From: Sequoia sempervirens
Taxonomy: Eukaryota; Streptophyta; Pinopsida; Cupressales; Cupressaceae
Assembly: GCA_007258455.2 (NCBI GenBank)
Contig: VDFB02018357.1
Location: 22,781 to 86,780 of the forward strand
Direction of reading: 5' to 3'
Length of the DNA: 64,000 nt
Positions 10,524 through 23,690 of the stretch are shown here, in pieces (the stretch's first letter is position 1; every line of letters starts with the position of its first letter). The notes beneath the pieces are model-generated. The model had not been told where the DNA came from and searched no databases. It saw only the letters and a program-made list of their open reading frames with translations. The position numbers and the translations under genes were made by a program.

Positions 10524-12339
10524 TAATCGAGACTCCAACATACATTAGTGTTATTCTAATACCTCTTTTAGAATTTCTCTATTTCTCTATAATATTTAGT
10601 GTGAGGTGATGCAGCTCAAATTTTCAATCAATTTTGTTGGGTTATACTCTTTTCTACATGGGTGTTTTGCATAGATGATTAATTTGTTGTTAATATCTTC
10701 TTGTTATATGTTTTTGTCTATGAGGTTAAACATAAACAAATCCTGTTCACGGCTCAGCTGACGAAAATACCATCGAAAACTTCAAAAAAATAACAAACAC
10801 TTTACATATCTATATATTTGCAATTTCTCCATCCATACAAAACCATAATGATAGACATCCATGGAAAATGACTTACAGATTCCGGAGAAAAAGAGTTTTA
10901 ACATAAGCAATAAATAAACCATTTATACAAAACATCCAAGTAAAATAACCTACAAATTGCATAGCGCCACAGTTTTAAAACCCTCAAATCTACCATAAAA
11001 TGGAGCCGAGGCCGACAATTTCATTTTTACAATAGTCCACTATGAAACGAATAGCACAATGGCTCTTTCGACAATGCAACTGAATCAATATACTTCCTCA
11101 CACATTACACACAAAATCTGAGCTACATTCACTGGAATTCAATATTATAGAGAAACAGAGAAATTGTAACACACCTATTACACAACAAATACTATTCAAG
11201 GCTTGACTGACGAAAATCTTGTCAGAAACTTCAAAGAAATAAAAAACCCTCTATATATCCATATATATACAATCACTCCTATCTTAATCTGCATTTGGGC
11301 TATAAAATTATCAACCCTAACCATTTTAACGGAAGAACCTATATTTAACTACTATTACTCCTATGGTAACAGGTATAAGCCCAAAAATCCACAAAGATAA
11401 CTACAAACAATAAATGAGCAATGAAAAAATTATAAACCCTAACCATATTTCTTGATGAAACAAAAAAAGATTCAACTGTAATTTCTCCACCCATAGAAAA
11501 TGATAATGCTAGACATCCATGCAGAATGACTTACAAAATCCAGACAACAAAAAAAATATATACAAAACACCCATGTAAAACGACTTATAGATTGCGAAGA
11601 GTGACAACTTTAAAACCCTCCAATCCAGCACAAAAAGCAGTGAAACCCAACAATTTTTATAGTTGTCCCCTATGAAACAAACCAGGGAACTGCAGGTGAT
11701 AGACCTTACAATAGTCCATTGTCAACCCAACACCACAATGGCTCTTTCGACAATGCAACTTAATCAATATACTTCATCGCACATTACACAACACATCAGT
11801 GTTCAAACCCTGAAACCTGGTATCAAAACCAACAATAAGAAGAGAAGGAAAGGCATACACAATAAATTCATTTTTACAAAAAACCCTTGCAAAATGACTT
11901 ACTGATTTTGCACCTCAATAGTTTTAAAACCCTCTAACCTGCTAAAAAATGGAGCCGAACACGATGAATTTTAACAATAGCCTACTATCAAACCAACACC
12001 ACAATGGCTCTTCTGACAATACAACTTCATCAAAGTATACTCTCCCACACGCCAACATTCAATATTGCATTTATTTGATCTGCTGCCATCGTGCAACAAT
12101 AGGGAACATTGGGCCTCACTCTAACAAATGCTTGCCATTCACATTCCCTATATCCAACACACCATTCTCAACCGTGACCAACCCATGTAATTAGCAATGC
12201 CCACGTCACCACACAAAAAAAATGGTGGCCTCCCCACCAGCTGGAAAACCCTCATCGCTGGAAAATCCAATTTGCGGCTGGGTTGGCAAAAATCCCAGTG
12301 GAAACTTCAAACAAAATAGCCTATTAACTAAATATATAG

Positions 12340-14300
12340 TTTTTTAAAATAAATTCTGTATAAAATATTTTATTGTAAAAAATGTATAACCTTATACATT
12401 TATTACTAATTATTTAGAGTGTTTATCTTAAATCTTATCATTGTTTTTGTGGTGAGTGTTGTGTTTTAGTCATACTAAAGGTTCTTAATCAATATTATAT
12501 TTTTAATAAATGTGACATGTAACAATATAAAACCTTTAATACAATTAGTAAAATAACTTGTTTATATTACACACCTTATGTAGAATATATAATATACATG
12601 TTTTTGAAAAAATTATAATGTTAATGATTTGAAAAAATCACTCTTAGTAATTATAGTTTATTATTGTATGGGTGGACACTAGTATTAAAAAATTATTGAA
12701 ACTTACTTGTAAATAATATATATAAGTTGTTTTAGAACAATAATAATATTCATGAAAATTTTGAGAAAACATTTTGTATTAAACTCTATTGACATAGTAT
12801 ATGTCAATAGAAGTAAGTTGAAGCTATTGATTATTAGTTCTCTATTAGTAAAAAATAATTTTAAAAATTTCTAATATTAGTCCTTCTCTATTTTCATCGC
12901 CGATATTTATTTAAAAAATTGCTAATATTAGTCCTTGTGAATTAATTTATGGCTAGGTACCATGTCATTTGAATTATATTTTTTGTATTGCTATCTCTTG
13001 TATTTAATGATACAAGAACCCATTTTGAATTTTTGGATCTTATAAAATAACTACATATTTATCAAATTCCACTACCACATAGAAAATTTAAGAAGTCTAG
13101 AATATTGAGTGCACAATATGTTCTTTATAATACCAAGTGCACAATTGACCAACCCACCTATATCCAACTACACAGTACACACAAACATTAATCACTTAGT
13201 AACACTTTTATTATCATCATCCTATAATCTTATATGCCTAGACACATTCTGTACAATCAATGTTAAAAATAAATTTAAAATTAAATCTTATAATCTCATC
13301 TAATTGAAATTATCACAAAATATATCAAATAATAAAAATTCATTAAAAATTAATTAAATATTTATTTGAACACTTTATAATAATTTTTAATTATATATTA
13401 TATTTCATTTTTTATATTTATCAATCTATTAAACTTATTCTAAATCATATTGTTATAATTTTAAAATATTTTTAATATTATAACAATATCAAATATATCT
13501 CACAATAATTTTTCATAAATATTATACATGAATATAATATAATATGTATAATATAATATATTATGTGTTATTGTATAAAGAACATACAAATAGAGGTCAC
13601 CTATATCTAATAATTTATTCTCTTTACAATAAAGAAGTTGACCAATAAGGATAATCATCTAAAATTATTTTCATCTTTTAACGGTAACAAATATTTGATG
13701 AATATCTAGAAAAGCTCTAGAATGTAACAAATTCTCTTGAATCCTTATTAAATGCTTCTCAATGATTTACATCTCAAGAGGTATTCATAAATGTGTGAAT
13801 AAGGCATTCCCACTATCTTGAGAAAAGAACCTATTACAATTGTCATCTATTTCTTTCCTAATATAATTAACAATAATCTATATTTATCTAGTCTATTGCT
13901 TGATTTATCATCTTAAGTGTTATGTGACTATTGTGGCATTTACAAAATCTACAAGAGGTCATTGAAAGAGGATATGTATATGTGTTGGCGGTATCACTAT
14001 AAAATGTACAATTATGTTCTCATCAAATAAATTTAGTGATTTTTTTATCTATGAGTGTTATGACAATTGAATATGAGAGCTTTATAATAAGTATATATAA
14101 TCAATATTATTATTATAAATGTATATTGTTAATTTGAAAAAATTGAAATATTATATAAATTGTTATAATTGTATTATCAGTTTAATAGAATTAAAAAATA
14201 TATATAATTATTTAATATATATATTTTTTTATGAATTGAAATATAATAATTGAAACATAGAAAAAAGGATCCTAGGTCCTAAATGAAAATAACTTAGGAT
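12340..14300. other. AT-rich intergenic stretch, no gene seen
   Basis: Both strands are full of stops and the composition is very AT-rich. The only structured items are a perfect 11-bp inverted repeat at 12786-12810 and a short diverged duplication of TTTAAAAATTxCTAATATTAG near 12857 and 12911. A tract of ATAATATAATATA lies near 13528-13565. I see no element termini. Confidence 0.6.
12786..12810. repeat. Perfect 11-bp inverted repeat with 3-bp loop
   Basis: CTATTGACATA is followed by GTA and then by its exact reverse complement TATGTCAATAG. It would form a short hairpin. No adjacent element or gene explains it. Confidence 0.85.
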
Positions 14301-14788
14301 GTAAGGGGCCTGGTGGAACCTTCAATGTTTCATGTTCCATTGGTCTGAAAATCCTTTATCTTTAGTTTCCTCTTGGCCTGTCAAAGGTTAGGGTTTAGGG
14401 TTTTATGTGGGGAGTTGTTTCACTTAGAAGATTTTCTCCTTGGTCTAAACCCTTGGTCTTTTGGTATAATCCTTTGTTGACTTGTTGTGGCCTTTTTCTG
14501 GTCAATTTAAAACAACTTATGTTCTTGAGTCTATGAAATGATCTGCCCCTTGTGGTTAGGGTTCTCCCTTACCCATCGCTTAAATTCTCATGTGCATTGG
14601 TCCAAGAAAATCCTTCATTTTATAAGGTTGACATTTCAGCTTTGTTTGGCCTTTACATCCTTTGCACAAAATGTTATTAAGTCTTTTAAGGATCTATCTT
14701 ACATTGTCCTAGGTGGTACCCTTTTTAAAAACAACATGTAAGCACATGCATAATTGATTCACTTAAGTTCTCATTCATCACCTTGCAT

Positions 14789-15370
14789 ATCGCTCATCAT
14801 AGATTATCTTTACATTGCAGGTTTCCAATTAGTGATACACGATGAATTCATCCTCTTTTGTATTGCTCATCATGAATGGAGTTTAAACATTAAGTTTCAT
14901 AGTAGCGATGAGCGATGTAAAAGATTTCCTTTGTGTCACTGGTTGTTTCGCTATCGCTAATTGCTTATGAATTGTAAGTCTTGAATTAGAAATATGCAAT
15001 AATCTTTAAAGTTCTTTGTAATTCTGTTTATCGCTCATTGTAGATACCTATGAACTTATTTTTTCCAAATTAGCGATGAGCGATGAGGTCTTTTGTTCTA
15101 ATGTTCCATCACTAATTTGAATTACTATTGTAGGCAATGTTTCCTATGCCTTTTATTTTGAAACAGGTACACGTGGCTTGATCTTGTTCCATCGCCACTT
15201 CTCTCCCATAGCTGATATGAGCTGAATATTGAGATATGGATTAGCGATGCATGATGCGAGATGAATAGAGTAAAAGGAGGACCTTGATCTAATGGTTAAG
15301 ATATTAATGCATGGATGTTCACATCACTGATAGTATTCTTGAAAGAAGAAGCACATCCGTGATGAGCGAT
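14789..15370 (+). promoter_or_regulatory. Cluster of GATGAGCGAT motifs in the LTR
   Basis: The 10-mer GATGAGCGAT or its reverse complement ATCGCTCATC occurs at 14789-14798 (reverse), within GCGATGAGCGATG at 14905-14917, at 15030-15039 (reverse, one mismatch), within GCGATGAGCGATG at 15073-15085, and at 15361-15370. Relatives with one or two changes lie between them. The second LTR has exact copies at 29285-29294, 32716-32725 and 32804-32813. A role as repeated upstream control elements is inferred only from the repetition and position. Confidence 0.4.
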
Positions 15371-16078
15371 AGATTGTTAATTGTATTTCCCATCCTGCCA
15401 CTTTGAACTATCATGGATACAGGTGAAGATATAAAGAGTAAATTAGAAATGAGTGATGGCTACCAAATAGAAGGTGACTAAGGAAAGTAAAGGGCTATGT
15501 GGCAACATTTGGACGACATCACTAAAAGGAAAAAAGAAAAGCAGTGAGTTGAAAGTAGAGCCACTGATATGTTTTAAAACAAAATGATCAAACAATCAGG
15601 ATTTAAACTCAAATGGCTAAGTGTCAGCTTTCTTGTGTGAGATTTATGTCAGCCATTAATGGTGATACACTCCATCTCCTAGCCATAAATAGGGTAGTTG
15701 GCTCATTTCTTCACATAATTGTAATCATTCAAGATTAGAATAGCTAATCGAGTTCGAGGAAACAATGTGAAGGGCTCCAAAAAATAGTTGCAAAAGGAAA
15801 TAACAACAAACTCTATTTGGGTAAGCATACAATCAAACTTTCTATGTTAATTACATTGGATTGAGTTGTCCTGGGTTATCAAGAAGTCTAAGAATTCTAT
15901 GTCCTTAGGGCTTACTAGGGTTTATCTACTATACATTTTCAAATTGGGTTAAGTGAGAATTCCTTGAGGTTTGAGAATATTTTTATTGTGCAAACTTGTT
16001 TCTTAAAAGTAAAAACCAATAAACCCTTTTGTGAATTGAATATGGAAACCTTAGCTTTGATACACTGAGAAAATAAGT

Positions 16079-19000
16079 GAGCTCAAACCTAGTGAGTCTA
16101 GTATTAGGCCTAAAAGAAAATATAAGAAAGGGAGGGTAAGAAGACCCAAGACCTAGGATGTTACATCAACAGCTAAACCAAGTGCACTTGAGGCACTTAA
16201 CCCTACATCGAATGTCCCTACGACATATCCAAAGCCAAAGGGTGAGAAAAGAACCCATGCCAAATTCATGGAGGGTGCCTCTAAAGACATAAAAGAGGGT
16301 GGGTCACAAAATAGAAAGATACCTGTTGGGCATGATATTGTAACAAGAATATTAATTGACCTTGCTAGTGGAATTGGAGAACCAACTCAGCCACATAATG
16401 GATGGGAATTGTTTTTGTATCCTTTCAATAGGAGGAATGCCAAGCGGCCAACAAGATATCTATGGGGTCTCAACCTTGGGATTTTTTTTGTGCCTTTAAT
16501 GTGTTTGTGGAAGTGGATGCAATGATGGAATTGGCTAAGCATTACAATCCCAAATATAGGAAGATCAAGAGTGAGAATGGGACTTTGATCCTTGAAGTAA
16601 CAAGGGATAAAATCATAGAGGTGTTCAAGTTGAACCGTAATTATACAATTAGCATTAGCAGTACAGATTTGTACAATGAGTATGAACAGAAAAAATTTAC
16701 ATACAAGAAGAATATGCTTGCAAGGCACAGAAAGGGTAATAAGGGAGGATTTGGTCCCAAGGACCTTGAGCCCTCCGAATGTGAAGAGTTTGTGAACTAT
16801 TTCAATAACACATATGATTGTTTAAATTGGGTTCTAGCTCGTAGCTTTGATGCTAGAATAGCCACTAAATTGTTGGTGATGGTGATGGACATACAAAACC
16901 AAAATTCAAACAAGGCTTTTGATTATGCTTCCTACATTGCAGAACAAATGCATAATGATTTGATTAGTTTGAAGAAAGGGAATTTGTCCCTTTGGTTTTT
17001 CCAAATTATTCTCTATTAATGCATATGCTTCAATTTGTGGGACAAGAAAAATGGATGAAGAAGTTGAATTCAAGGCAAAAGGATAATGAGAATAATGACT
17101 TACCTATCCAAATGTCGACATATATTTGGGACAAAGATTGTCCCCATTCAAACTAGTTGTTATTTTTTAATGTCATTAGATATTGTATCTTGCAAAGTAT
17201 GGGTGTTGTAGCCATTTATATATTGTCAAAATTAATGAGGGATATCATGCGCCCTAAAGATGTGGAAGGAAAAAAATAAGATCACAATTGGGATGATTGG
17301 TTTTGACATCCAAAGTACACTCTAATTAGGGCCTATGCAGCTAAGGTGGCACCAAATTTTCTACCCTTGTTTGTTTCTAACATATTAGCATTCATGGAGC
17401 TAATGTGGCAGCTAGATTTTATGAATAAGGAGTTGTTTAGAACTCCTAGGAAAGGTTCTGTAGTGGTGCCACAATGTGCCTTTGATTACTTCAGAGACAC
17501 CGCCAAAGAGAAATATAAAAAAATTGGAACAATGGTGAATAACCTTAGGCTACATATTGATGAGGTTAGGAGTTTTGACCCAGAGGATTTCGTCAATGCA
17601 AAAAGAAGCAAGGGTCTATCTGGATTCTCCCACCAATTCCTATATACAAATGATGTTTTGAGAAACTTGACAAGTGATGGAGCATTCATTTCAAGAAAAA
17701 ATGAATGGACAGGCATATGTGACATTAAGGAAGATATCATCAAAAGAAATGCTTTCTATGTAAGTCCATATGATGCAATTGAGGACCCTTTTGAAAGGGA
17801 TTTTACAAAATTGAATGATTATCAAAGTGGAGAATTTAAGGAAAAGGTCAAGGAAGCTGCTGAGAGAGTACAAGCTCTCCTAGAGCAACATGTAGAATTT
17901 CAAGGATGGGATGTTGAAGTGATTGAGGAAGAAAAAATGGGAGAGCATGTGCCCAGTGATGAAGAAATGGAGAGAATATTTCCCTCCTAAGATTAATGAT
18001 GCTCTCTATTCAGATATCCCCAGGATAGAATAGTTAAATGGGAGTATGATGAAAAGGCTGATGATGATCCAAGGATCAAGGCCCGTGATGAATTCCTTTC
18101 TTATGATGCATTTGTGCAAACATAGGAATTTGAGGAGTTTATTATTTAGCAGAGAAGTAAATAAATAAAAGAGAAGCTTAAACAAGCTAAAGCTGGTATG
18201 GACCCATCTCAACAAGAAGAGGCAGAAAAGGCAGAGGAAGAAAGATCATGGTTGATATTGCAGCCATTGATCCTATAGAAGTGAGAAAAATTATTGAAGA
18301 AAGTGGGATAATGTTACTTCCTAGATGTACCCTCACCTCAGCTATTGCACTTGATACAATAAGAAGAGATCCATAGGGCTCTATATCCGAGGAACATTTT
18401 GACAACTAAGTGTTTAGGTCTGGGTATAGTCCAAAATTTCACACTTTTAATTTGGTCTATGGCACCCAAAATTGGAAAAAATGAGGTTGTCAGAAATGTA
18501 GAAGTCATTGGTTCAATGGTGGTGAAAAGAGCTATAGATATAACTCATGTGCAAGTAGCAAAATTGACAAGTACATGTTGCAATGCTCACTAATGATACA
18601 ACACATATCTCTTAAAAGAAATATGATGACTTATTAAAGGATTACAACAAAGCTCTAGATGAGATTAATAATATGAGAGCCACTAAATTAGGGATAGCCA
18701 ATTAATAAGAGAATTTTCATCACCCTTCTCTTTAGATGTGTCTACAAAAGATAGGGAAACATTGGCATTAAGGATTCAAAGTTTAAAAAATGAATTGGAA
18801 ACGAAAAAGGACAACACAAAGAAGGCCAAGATAGAAATAGTTAAAGTGGCCAATGACATCTTTGAAGATGTAATAAAACATAGGGTAAAAAATTTGGTGA
18901 ATAGAGCTGATGATGTATGGGTTGCATACAAAAATATCCTTGAGGCCAACATCAAATATTTGTAGGTTCATAAGGATTTCCAAAATAAGTGGATCAAATG

Positions 19001-19580
19001 GAGCACCGGGGTGTGAACACTAAAGTAAATTATTTATCAAATGAAAGAAGGCCCTAAAGCCCCTACTAACCTTCTTGATTTGCTAAAGGAAATTGATCTT
19101 GTTAATGAGATAACCACTTTCCATGGAAAGTTAGGAATCCAACGCCAAAAAAAATTAAGGATTTTTTATAGAAATGGAAGGGCATGGTATGCATAACATA
19201 TTGAATGATAAGGGAGAAATAAAGGATTTTGGTAAGTGGAAAGAGGTGTTAGGATATTTTCTCCCTTAGGCTAAGATGATGCTAAGTGTTACTGATTATT
19301 CCATGGTGAATCCCAACATTGATAATATGATTGGTGTTGAAGTAAAGATGGACACTTTCATTAGAGAAGCCAAAGCTTTAATTGATGCAAGATATAATTA
19401 ACATGATGAAAAGATACAAAAGTTGTTCGATGAAAAATGGCCAATTGAGAATGAGTATAACACATGGCTGGAAAAGTTTACAGATTGAGCCTGTTTTATG
19501 AAAGTTAATGAAAAACATGGTGAATAACAAATGGGAGAAAATAATGCATAGCTTGGAACTGGTACATATTAGGCTTTTGC
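16079..19580 (+). pseudogene. LTR-embedded long ORF, copy A (unknown function)
   Basis: Broken frames over about 1,160 codons match the copy at 33427-36940. Readable blocks are MEGASKDIKEGG (16268), FVEVDAMMELAKHYNP and NGTLILEVTRDKIIEVFKLN (16500-16640), KGGFGPKDLEPSECEEFVNY (about 16740), FVSNILAFMELMWQLDF (17367), then ELFRTPRKGSVVVPQCAF. Further on are RDFTKLNDYQSGEFKEKV (17800) and a Lys/Glu-rich probable coiled coil, LALRIQSLKNELETKK (18760-18960). The likely original ATG is ATA here but ATG in copy B. I recognise no enzyme motif. It lies entirely in the repeated flank, not between LTR and gag, so it looks LTR-encoded. A gag-like or accessory retroelement role is possible but unproven. 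Confidence 0.7.
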
Positions 19581-20871
19581 TAAAGAATTACAAAATATTA
19601 TTTTCTCCCCATCATTAAGATTGATGACAAAGGGTGCTGACATGGATGGGTATGCTTTCTCTCTTTTAATTGCTTTTCTTGTTTCAAGGTTTTACTGACT
19701 CGACATGCACGTGGAGAAAAATTTTGGCTCATGAAGAAGATAGTTGATGTTGTTATAATGAATGAAGGATACCTTCTGGAAGGTAGGTAAAATATGCTTC
19801 AACAAATGGAAATGCATTTTTTCTTATATGCTTTCCCACTTTTTCAAAGATGAAAATATAACCACTTGGGGAATTTTCAAATTCAAATGCAAATGTGTGT
19901 CAAATGTAATTTGGCCTGGCCTTGTTGCTCCCATGTTTCTATAAATGGGAATTCAAGGTCAATTACATAGTTCTTTTGATGGTTAAGCATTCAAGCTCAT
20001 GTAAGAGCAATTTTGTAAATTCAAGCACAAAGGAATAGTATAGTTATGATTCTTAGACCTATGAATTCTAGCTTGTAATAGGCATAATAGTTTTACAACA
20101 ACAATGGCATACAAATTAAAATTGCAAATTTGGGAATACTCTCTCTCCCATGTATTTTGTTACACAAATCACAAATATAATGATCAATGATTGTTTATTT
20201 TTCTTGAATCTCTTTGGTTGAATAAATGGATTCAATTATACTTTAGCTCAAAGAACTAATTAAATGCTTTAATAAAATCATAGGTCTATGTAGTGGAGTA
20301 TTAGGATTACTAAGTAGTTTGTGTTCTAGATATATCAAGTTGTGTATAACAAAGAAATATAACAATAGTCTTGAAATGTTGGATTTAATTAGTGATCTAT
20401 TACAATTTATTACAAATATGACTCTATCACCCATGGATAGAGCACCATTCTATTAGTTTGGTCATCTTTAAAGAAAATTGAGTTGGTATTACTTGTCAGA
20501 GAACAAATTCATATTGAAAATTATGTATACACTATAAATTGTTGAAAAGTTATATGAGATCTACCCATTCCTAGCTTTTAGATAGTAATTTGGTAAAGGA
20601 CCATCCAAATTCTTGAAGAATTATGTCTACTTGCAGTTGAAAGGAATGTATCTATTTATCATAATGTTCATGATAATATGTCACAAGAGTATCATCTAAA
20701 CATTGTCAGGATCACCCTCCTAGGTTTCAAAGAGCCCAAAGTATAGAGGTCAAGCTTAGCAAGCTTGTACCTATTTGTTGGCCAATCCTTACCTTTGCTA
20801 ATTATTGAATTATGGAAAATTCATAAGCATCTAGTGAGATTAAGTTTGCTTGTAAAAAAAAATTAATATAT

Positions 20872-20890
20872 TGGAAACTCTACTGGGGAC
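20872..20890 (+). other. Primer-binding-like site of the Ty3 element
   Basis: TGGAAACTCTACTGGGGAC differs at a few positions from the TGGCGACTCTGCTGGGGA type of site that I associate with plant Tat/Ogre elements. It marks the inner edge of the 5' LTR. A second phrase GGTGGCGACTC lies near 21127. Confidence 0.6.
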
Positions 20891-21216
20891 ATTACTAGTC
20901 AAATGTCTCTAGGTTAGATTTGGTACATGTTTAGAGTCAAGTATTTTATTGTTCTTCACTAATTGGGGAGCAATTTGTTCAAAATTTCATGACATAAGTC
21001 AAGTCCTATTTTATGCATCAAATTATGGTTCCTTTCTCCATCTTGTGTCATGTTATGTTCAAATCCTTCTCTAATATTGCAAGTGCAACTCCAAAGAGTA
21101 ATCAATTTTTATTTCCCAATATCTTGGGTGGCGACTCTAAAGTCTCTTGTGCCAGTGCAAGATTAAATTCCAAAAGAGAAAGTGAGAGGGAGAATTTTGA
21201 AAGAAAATTTGACACC

Positions 21217-23690
21217 ATGAGGAAGACCAGAAGCTACACAAAGAAGCATCTTGAGTAGAAGTTGGAGTCCAAGCTTTTAAAGGACAAGAAACCAACCTAG
21301 ATAAAGAAAAATATTGAATCAAGTAAGTCCACCAAATTTCTTACTAATGCATCTCCAATTTTAAATAATGATGTTACAAATAATGCAAATATTCATGAAG
21401 AGACACATGAAGTTGAGGTGCCTAACATAAATGAATAAAGTTTTCCCACTGAGGAAGTTTTTGAGAATGACCTTGACATGTCAAGAGAAGAATATAGGTG
21501 GGACTTTTGGGAAAAGGGTAAGAAATTTTTAGATCCCTCTACTCTTGGAGTTGGATTTGTCTTTAATGATGGTAATTTCAATCCAAGAGGGGAATACCCT
21601 AGAGTAGTCTTGTACCATTCTCCTGAAAGAGAACCAACTAACCTTACCTTCTTTACTCCTGAGCCAAGTCAGTCTGGAGATGTCTTGGAAGATGAAGATG
21701 ATATAGACAAGGATATGCAAACCTTGGAAGAGGAAGAGCTCATAATTAAGGAAGAGGAAGAACGTAGAATTAGGGAGTTGAAGGAGAAACAAGAAAAGGA
21801 TTTGAAGGAGAAAGAGGATAAAGTTAAAGCTAAATTCTTTAAAGATATGCTCAGAAGAAAAGAATTGAGAAGATGAAAGAAGCTGCAAAGCAAAAGGAAA
21901 TTTTTGAAAGTACTTCTAAGCCTGCTGCTAAGGCAACACCTAACCCTCCTAGGTAACCAACATAATGGGAACCTCTACTGCAATTACTTATACTACATTT
22001 GTTTCAGCCACTAAAATTTTAGATCCATTTGTTCCTACTAAGAAATCACAACCTGTAGATCATGGGAAGAAGCCCCTTGACTAGCATAAGAAAAATACTT
22101 TTAACACCAACACAACTACAAATGAAAATACTTCACCCACTAATAAATCTGCCAAGAATTTTTAGAACAATTCCACTTCATCTAATGAACTCCCTGATCC
22201 TAAGATCTTGAGATTGCAATTATAGAATGACAAGTTGCATCAAGACTTGAAGAAAGCTGAAATTGAGGTTGTAAATGCAGAGATGGAAAGAAGGATCTCT
22301 TTCCTTAAGATCTATATACCTGATCTAGTAGCTTCAAGCTCTAGACATACTAATCTTGAGCCCAATAAGATCAATTCAAATGAAAATACTCCTAGTGGAG
22401 GTGGTGGAGGAAATAATAAAAACAAAAACACTTGTTCTACAGAGGGAGACGAAAGAAATGGTGGTGGAAAGAAGGATAGAGGTGGTGGTAATGATGGGGA
22501 TGGAGATGGTAAGGGAAATAAACAATCTGGTAAGTAGGGAGATGATGAGCCTACAAATAATCATAGAGACCAAACTTGCTAGGAGGCCAATGCAAGTGGA
22601 AAGGTATCAACAATTGTGCTTTACTAGAATTCCTAGTTATCCTAACCAATTCCTTGAAGATATCAGGTTTGCCTTCGTAAAGTTCTCTAGCCAAAATGCC
22701 ATAAGTGGTGATGACCACCTCAAAGAATTTTCTAATGTCATGGATGATTTTGAAGTAGAGGCTGAGGATGTGATGATGAATCTTTTCATGCAGTCACTTA
22801 TTGAAGATGCTAGAGATTGGTATAAAGGTCTACCAACTGAGAGTATTGGTTCTTGGGAAGAGTTCAAGAGATTATTTAGAGAGTAGTATAGTGACAAGAT
22901 TGATCCAAGTTTCCTCTTGAATCAATTTAATAACATCTCAAAAATCTCCAATGAGGTAGTTGCCGACTTCAATGTAAGGTTTCAGAAGGCTATGAATAGG
23001 TTACCTCCTCATTTAAGACTGAATGACAACATATGCTTAGTGAACTATTGCAATGCATTTGATGCAAAGATGAGCTACCGCATGCTGGATAAAAATCCTC
23101 AAACATTGGGGGAAGCATTCAAGATGGCAATCCATATTGAAAATATTAGTAGAGCAACTAGAAAGGTTGGAAGGAGAGATGATGTGAAATTTTTGAAGAA
23201 TCTAGAGAGTGATGATAAAAACTCTAGAGAAAAAAGGGGTTCACTTGAGCATAAGATTCACAACATGGCTAGTACCATGAAGGGCCTAAGTTATAGACTT
23301 GCAAGGTAGGAGAAGGGTCTTTCTAATGAAAAGATTTTTTTTCAAAAGAATGAGATACCTCCTCGGCTGCAAGACCATCCATATAATACTAATTGGAATA
23401 ATGGAAATCCAATTCCTAACAATCAGAAGAATGCAAAAAATAAGGTCACTCCTAACCTCTTGCAAAAAAAATTAGTTAATTTTGTTGAGAAAACACCTTG
23501 GTGTGTTGTCTTCCAGTTACCACATGCCTCTCAAACATGTTCAGTGGCAAGGAAATTTGAGGAAGAGCATGCTCAATCCGATGATTATGAGCCAATGGAA
23601 GAAAATGATATTGAAATCAATGCAATTATGCATAGATTTGATTTTGCTGATGATGATTGTTCCTTATAAGAAGAGTCACATGAGCTTGAT
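21217..23690 (+). pseudogene. Ty3 gag polyprotein region
   Basis: An ATG at 21217 opens MRKTRSYTKKHLE before an early stop. The same frame resumes with MSREEYRWDFWEKGKKF (21478) and a long Glu/Lys-rich coiled-coil stretch (LEEEELIIKEEEERRIRELK) to 21876. After a frame change comes a Gly/Asn-rich linker (22390-22530), and then the retrotransposon gag core: DVMMNLFMQSLIEDARDWYK, SWEEFKRLFRE and DFNVRFQKAMNRLPPHLRL (22760-23010). The zinc-knuckle-like segment WCVVFQLPHASQTC (about 23502) has lost one Cys of the usual CxxC. At least two frameshifts and several stops are present. It would have formed the particle core. Confidence 0.85.

Larger units (their letters stand above)
6800..12340. repeat. 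Gene-free tract of diverged local repeats and short microsatellites
   Basis: No convincing coding sequence is seen. Two repeated modules recur. One contains an AGCTxxAATTTxCAA core preceded by TTTTACxATTxxxCTAT and lies at about 7490-7590, 9000-9090, 9440-9520 and 10550-10710; its 3' half recurs at 10044-10136. The other contains CACAATGGCTCTTTCGACAA or a variant at about 7396, 11055, 11732 and 11998, and inverted near 6078-6106. Phrases such as GACTTACAGATTCC and TTTTAAAACCCTC accompany the second module. The AT content is high throughout. Confidence 0.7.
14300..20870 (+). repeat. 5' LTR of the Ty3 element (contains an ORF)
   Basis: The left limit is where similarity to the second copy starts (GGAACCTTCAATGTTTCATG against GGAGCCTTCAATATTTCATG). 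The right limit is set by the primer-binding-like site at 20872. Landmarks shared with the second copy are the TTTAGGGTTTAGGG phrase, the GATGAGCGAT motifs, the block TAATGGTGATACACTCCATC near 15657, the long ORF and the AGTTTTACAA segment near 20088. A TATA-like CCATAAATAGGG lies near 15680. Bases after ~20424 have no counterpart in the truncated second copy. Confidence 0.72.

Noticed and set aside
14386..14404. TTTAGGGTTTAGGG, similar to plant telomeric repeat (also near 28732 and 9377)
   Set aside because: Only about two units, and two of the occurrences are the same position in the two LTR copies; not an interstitial telomere block.
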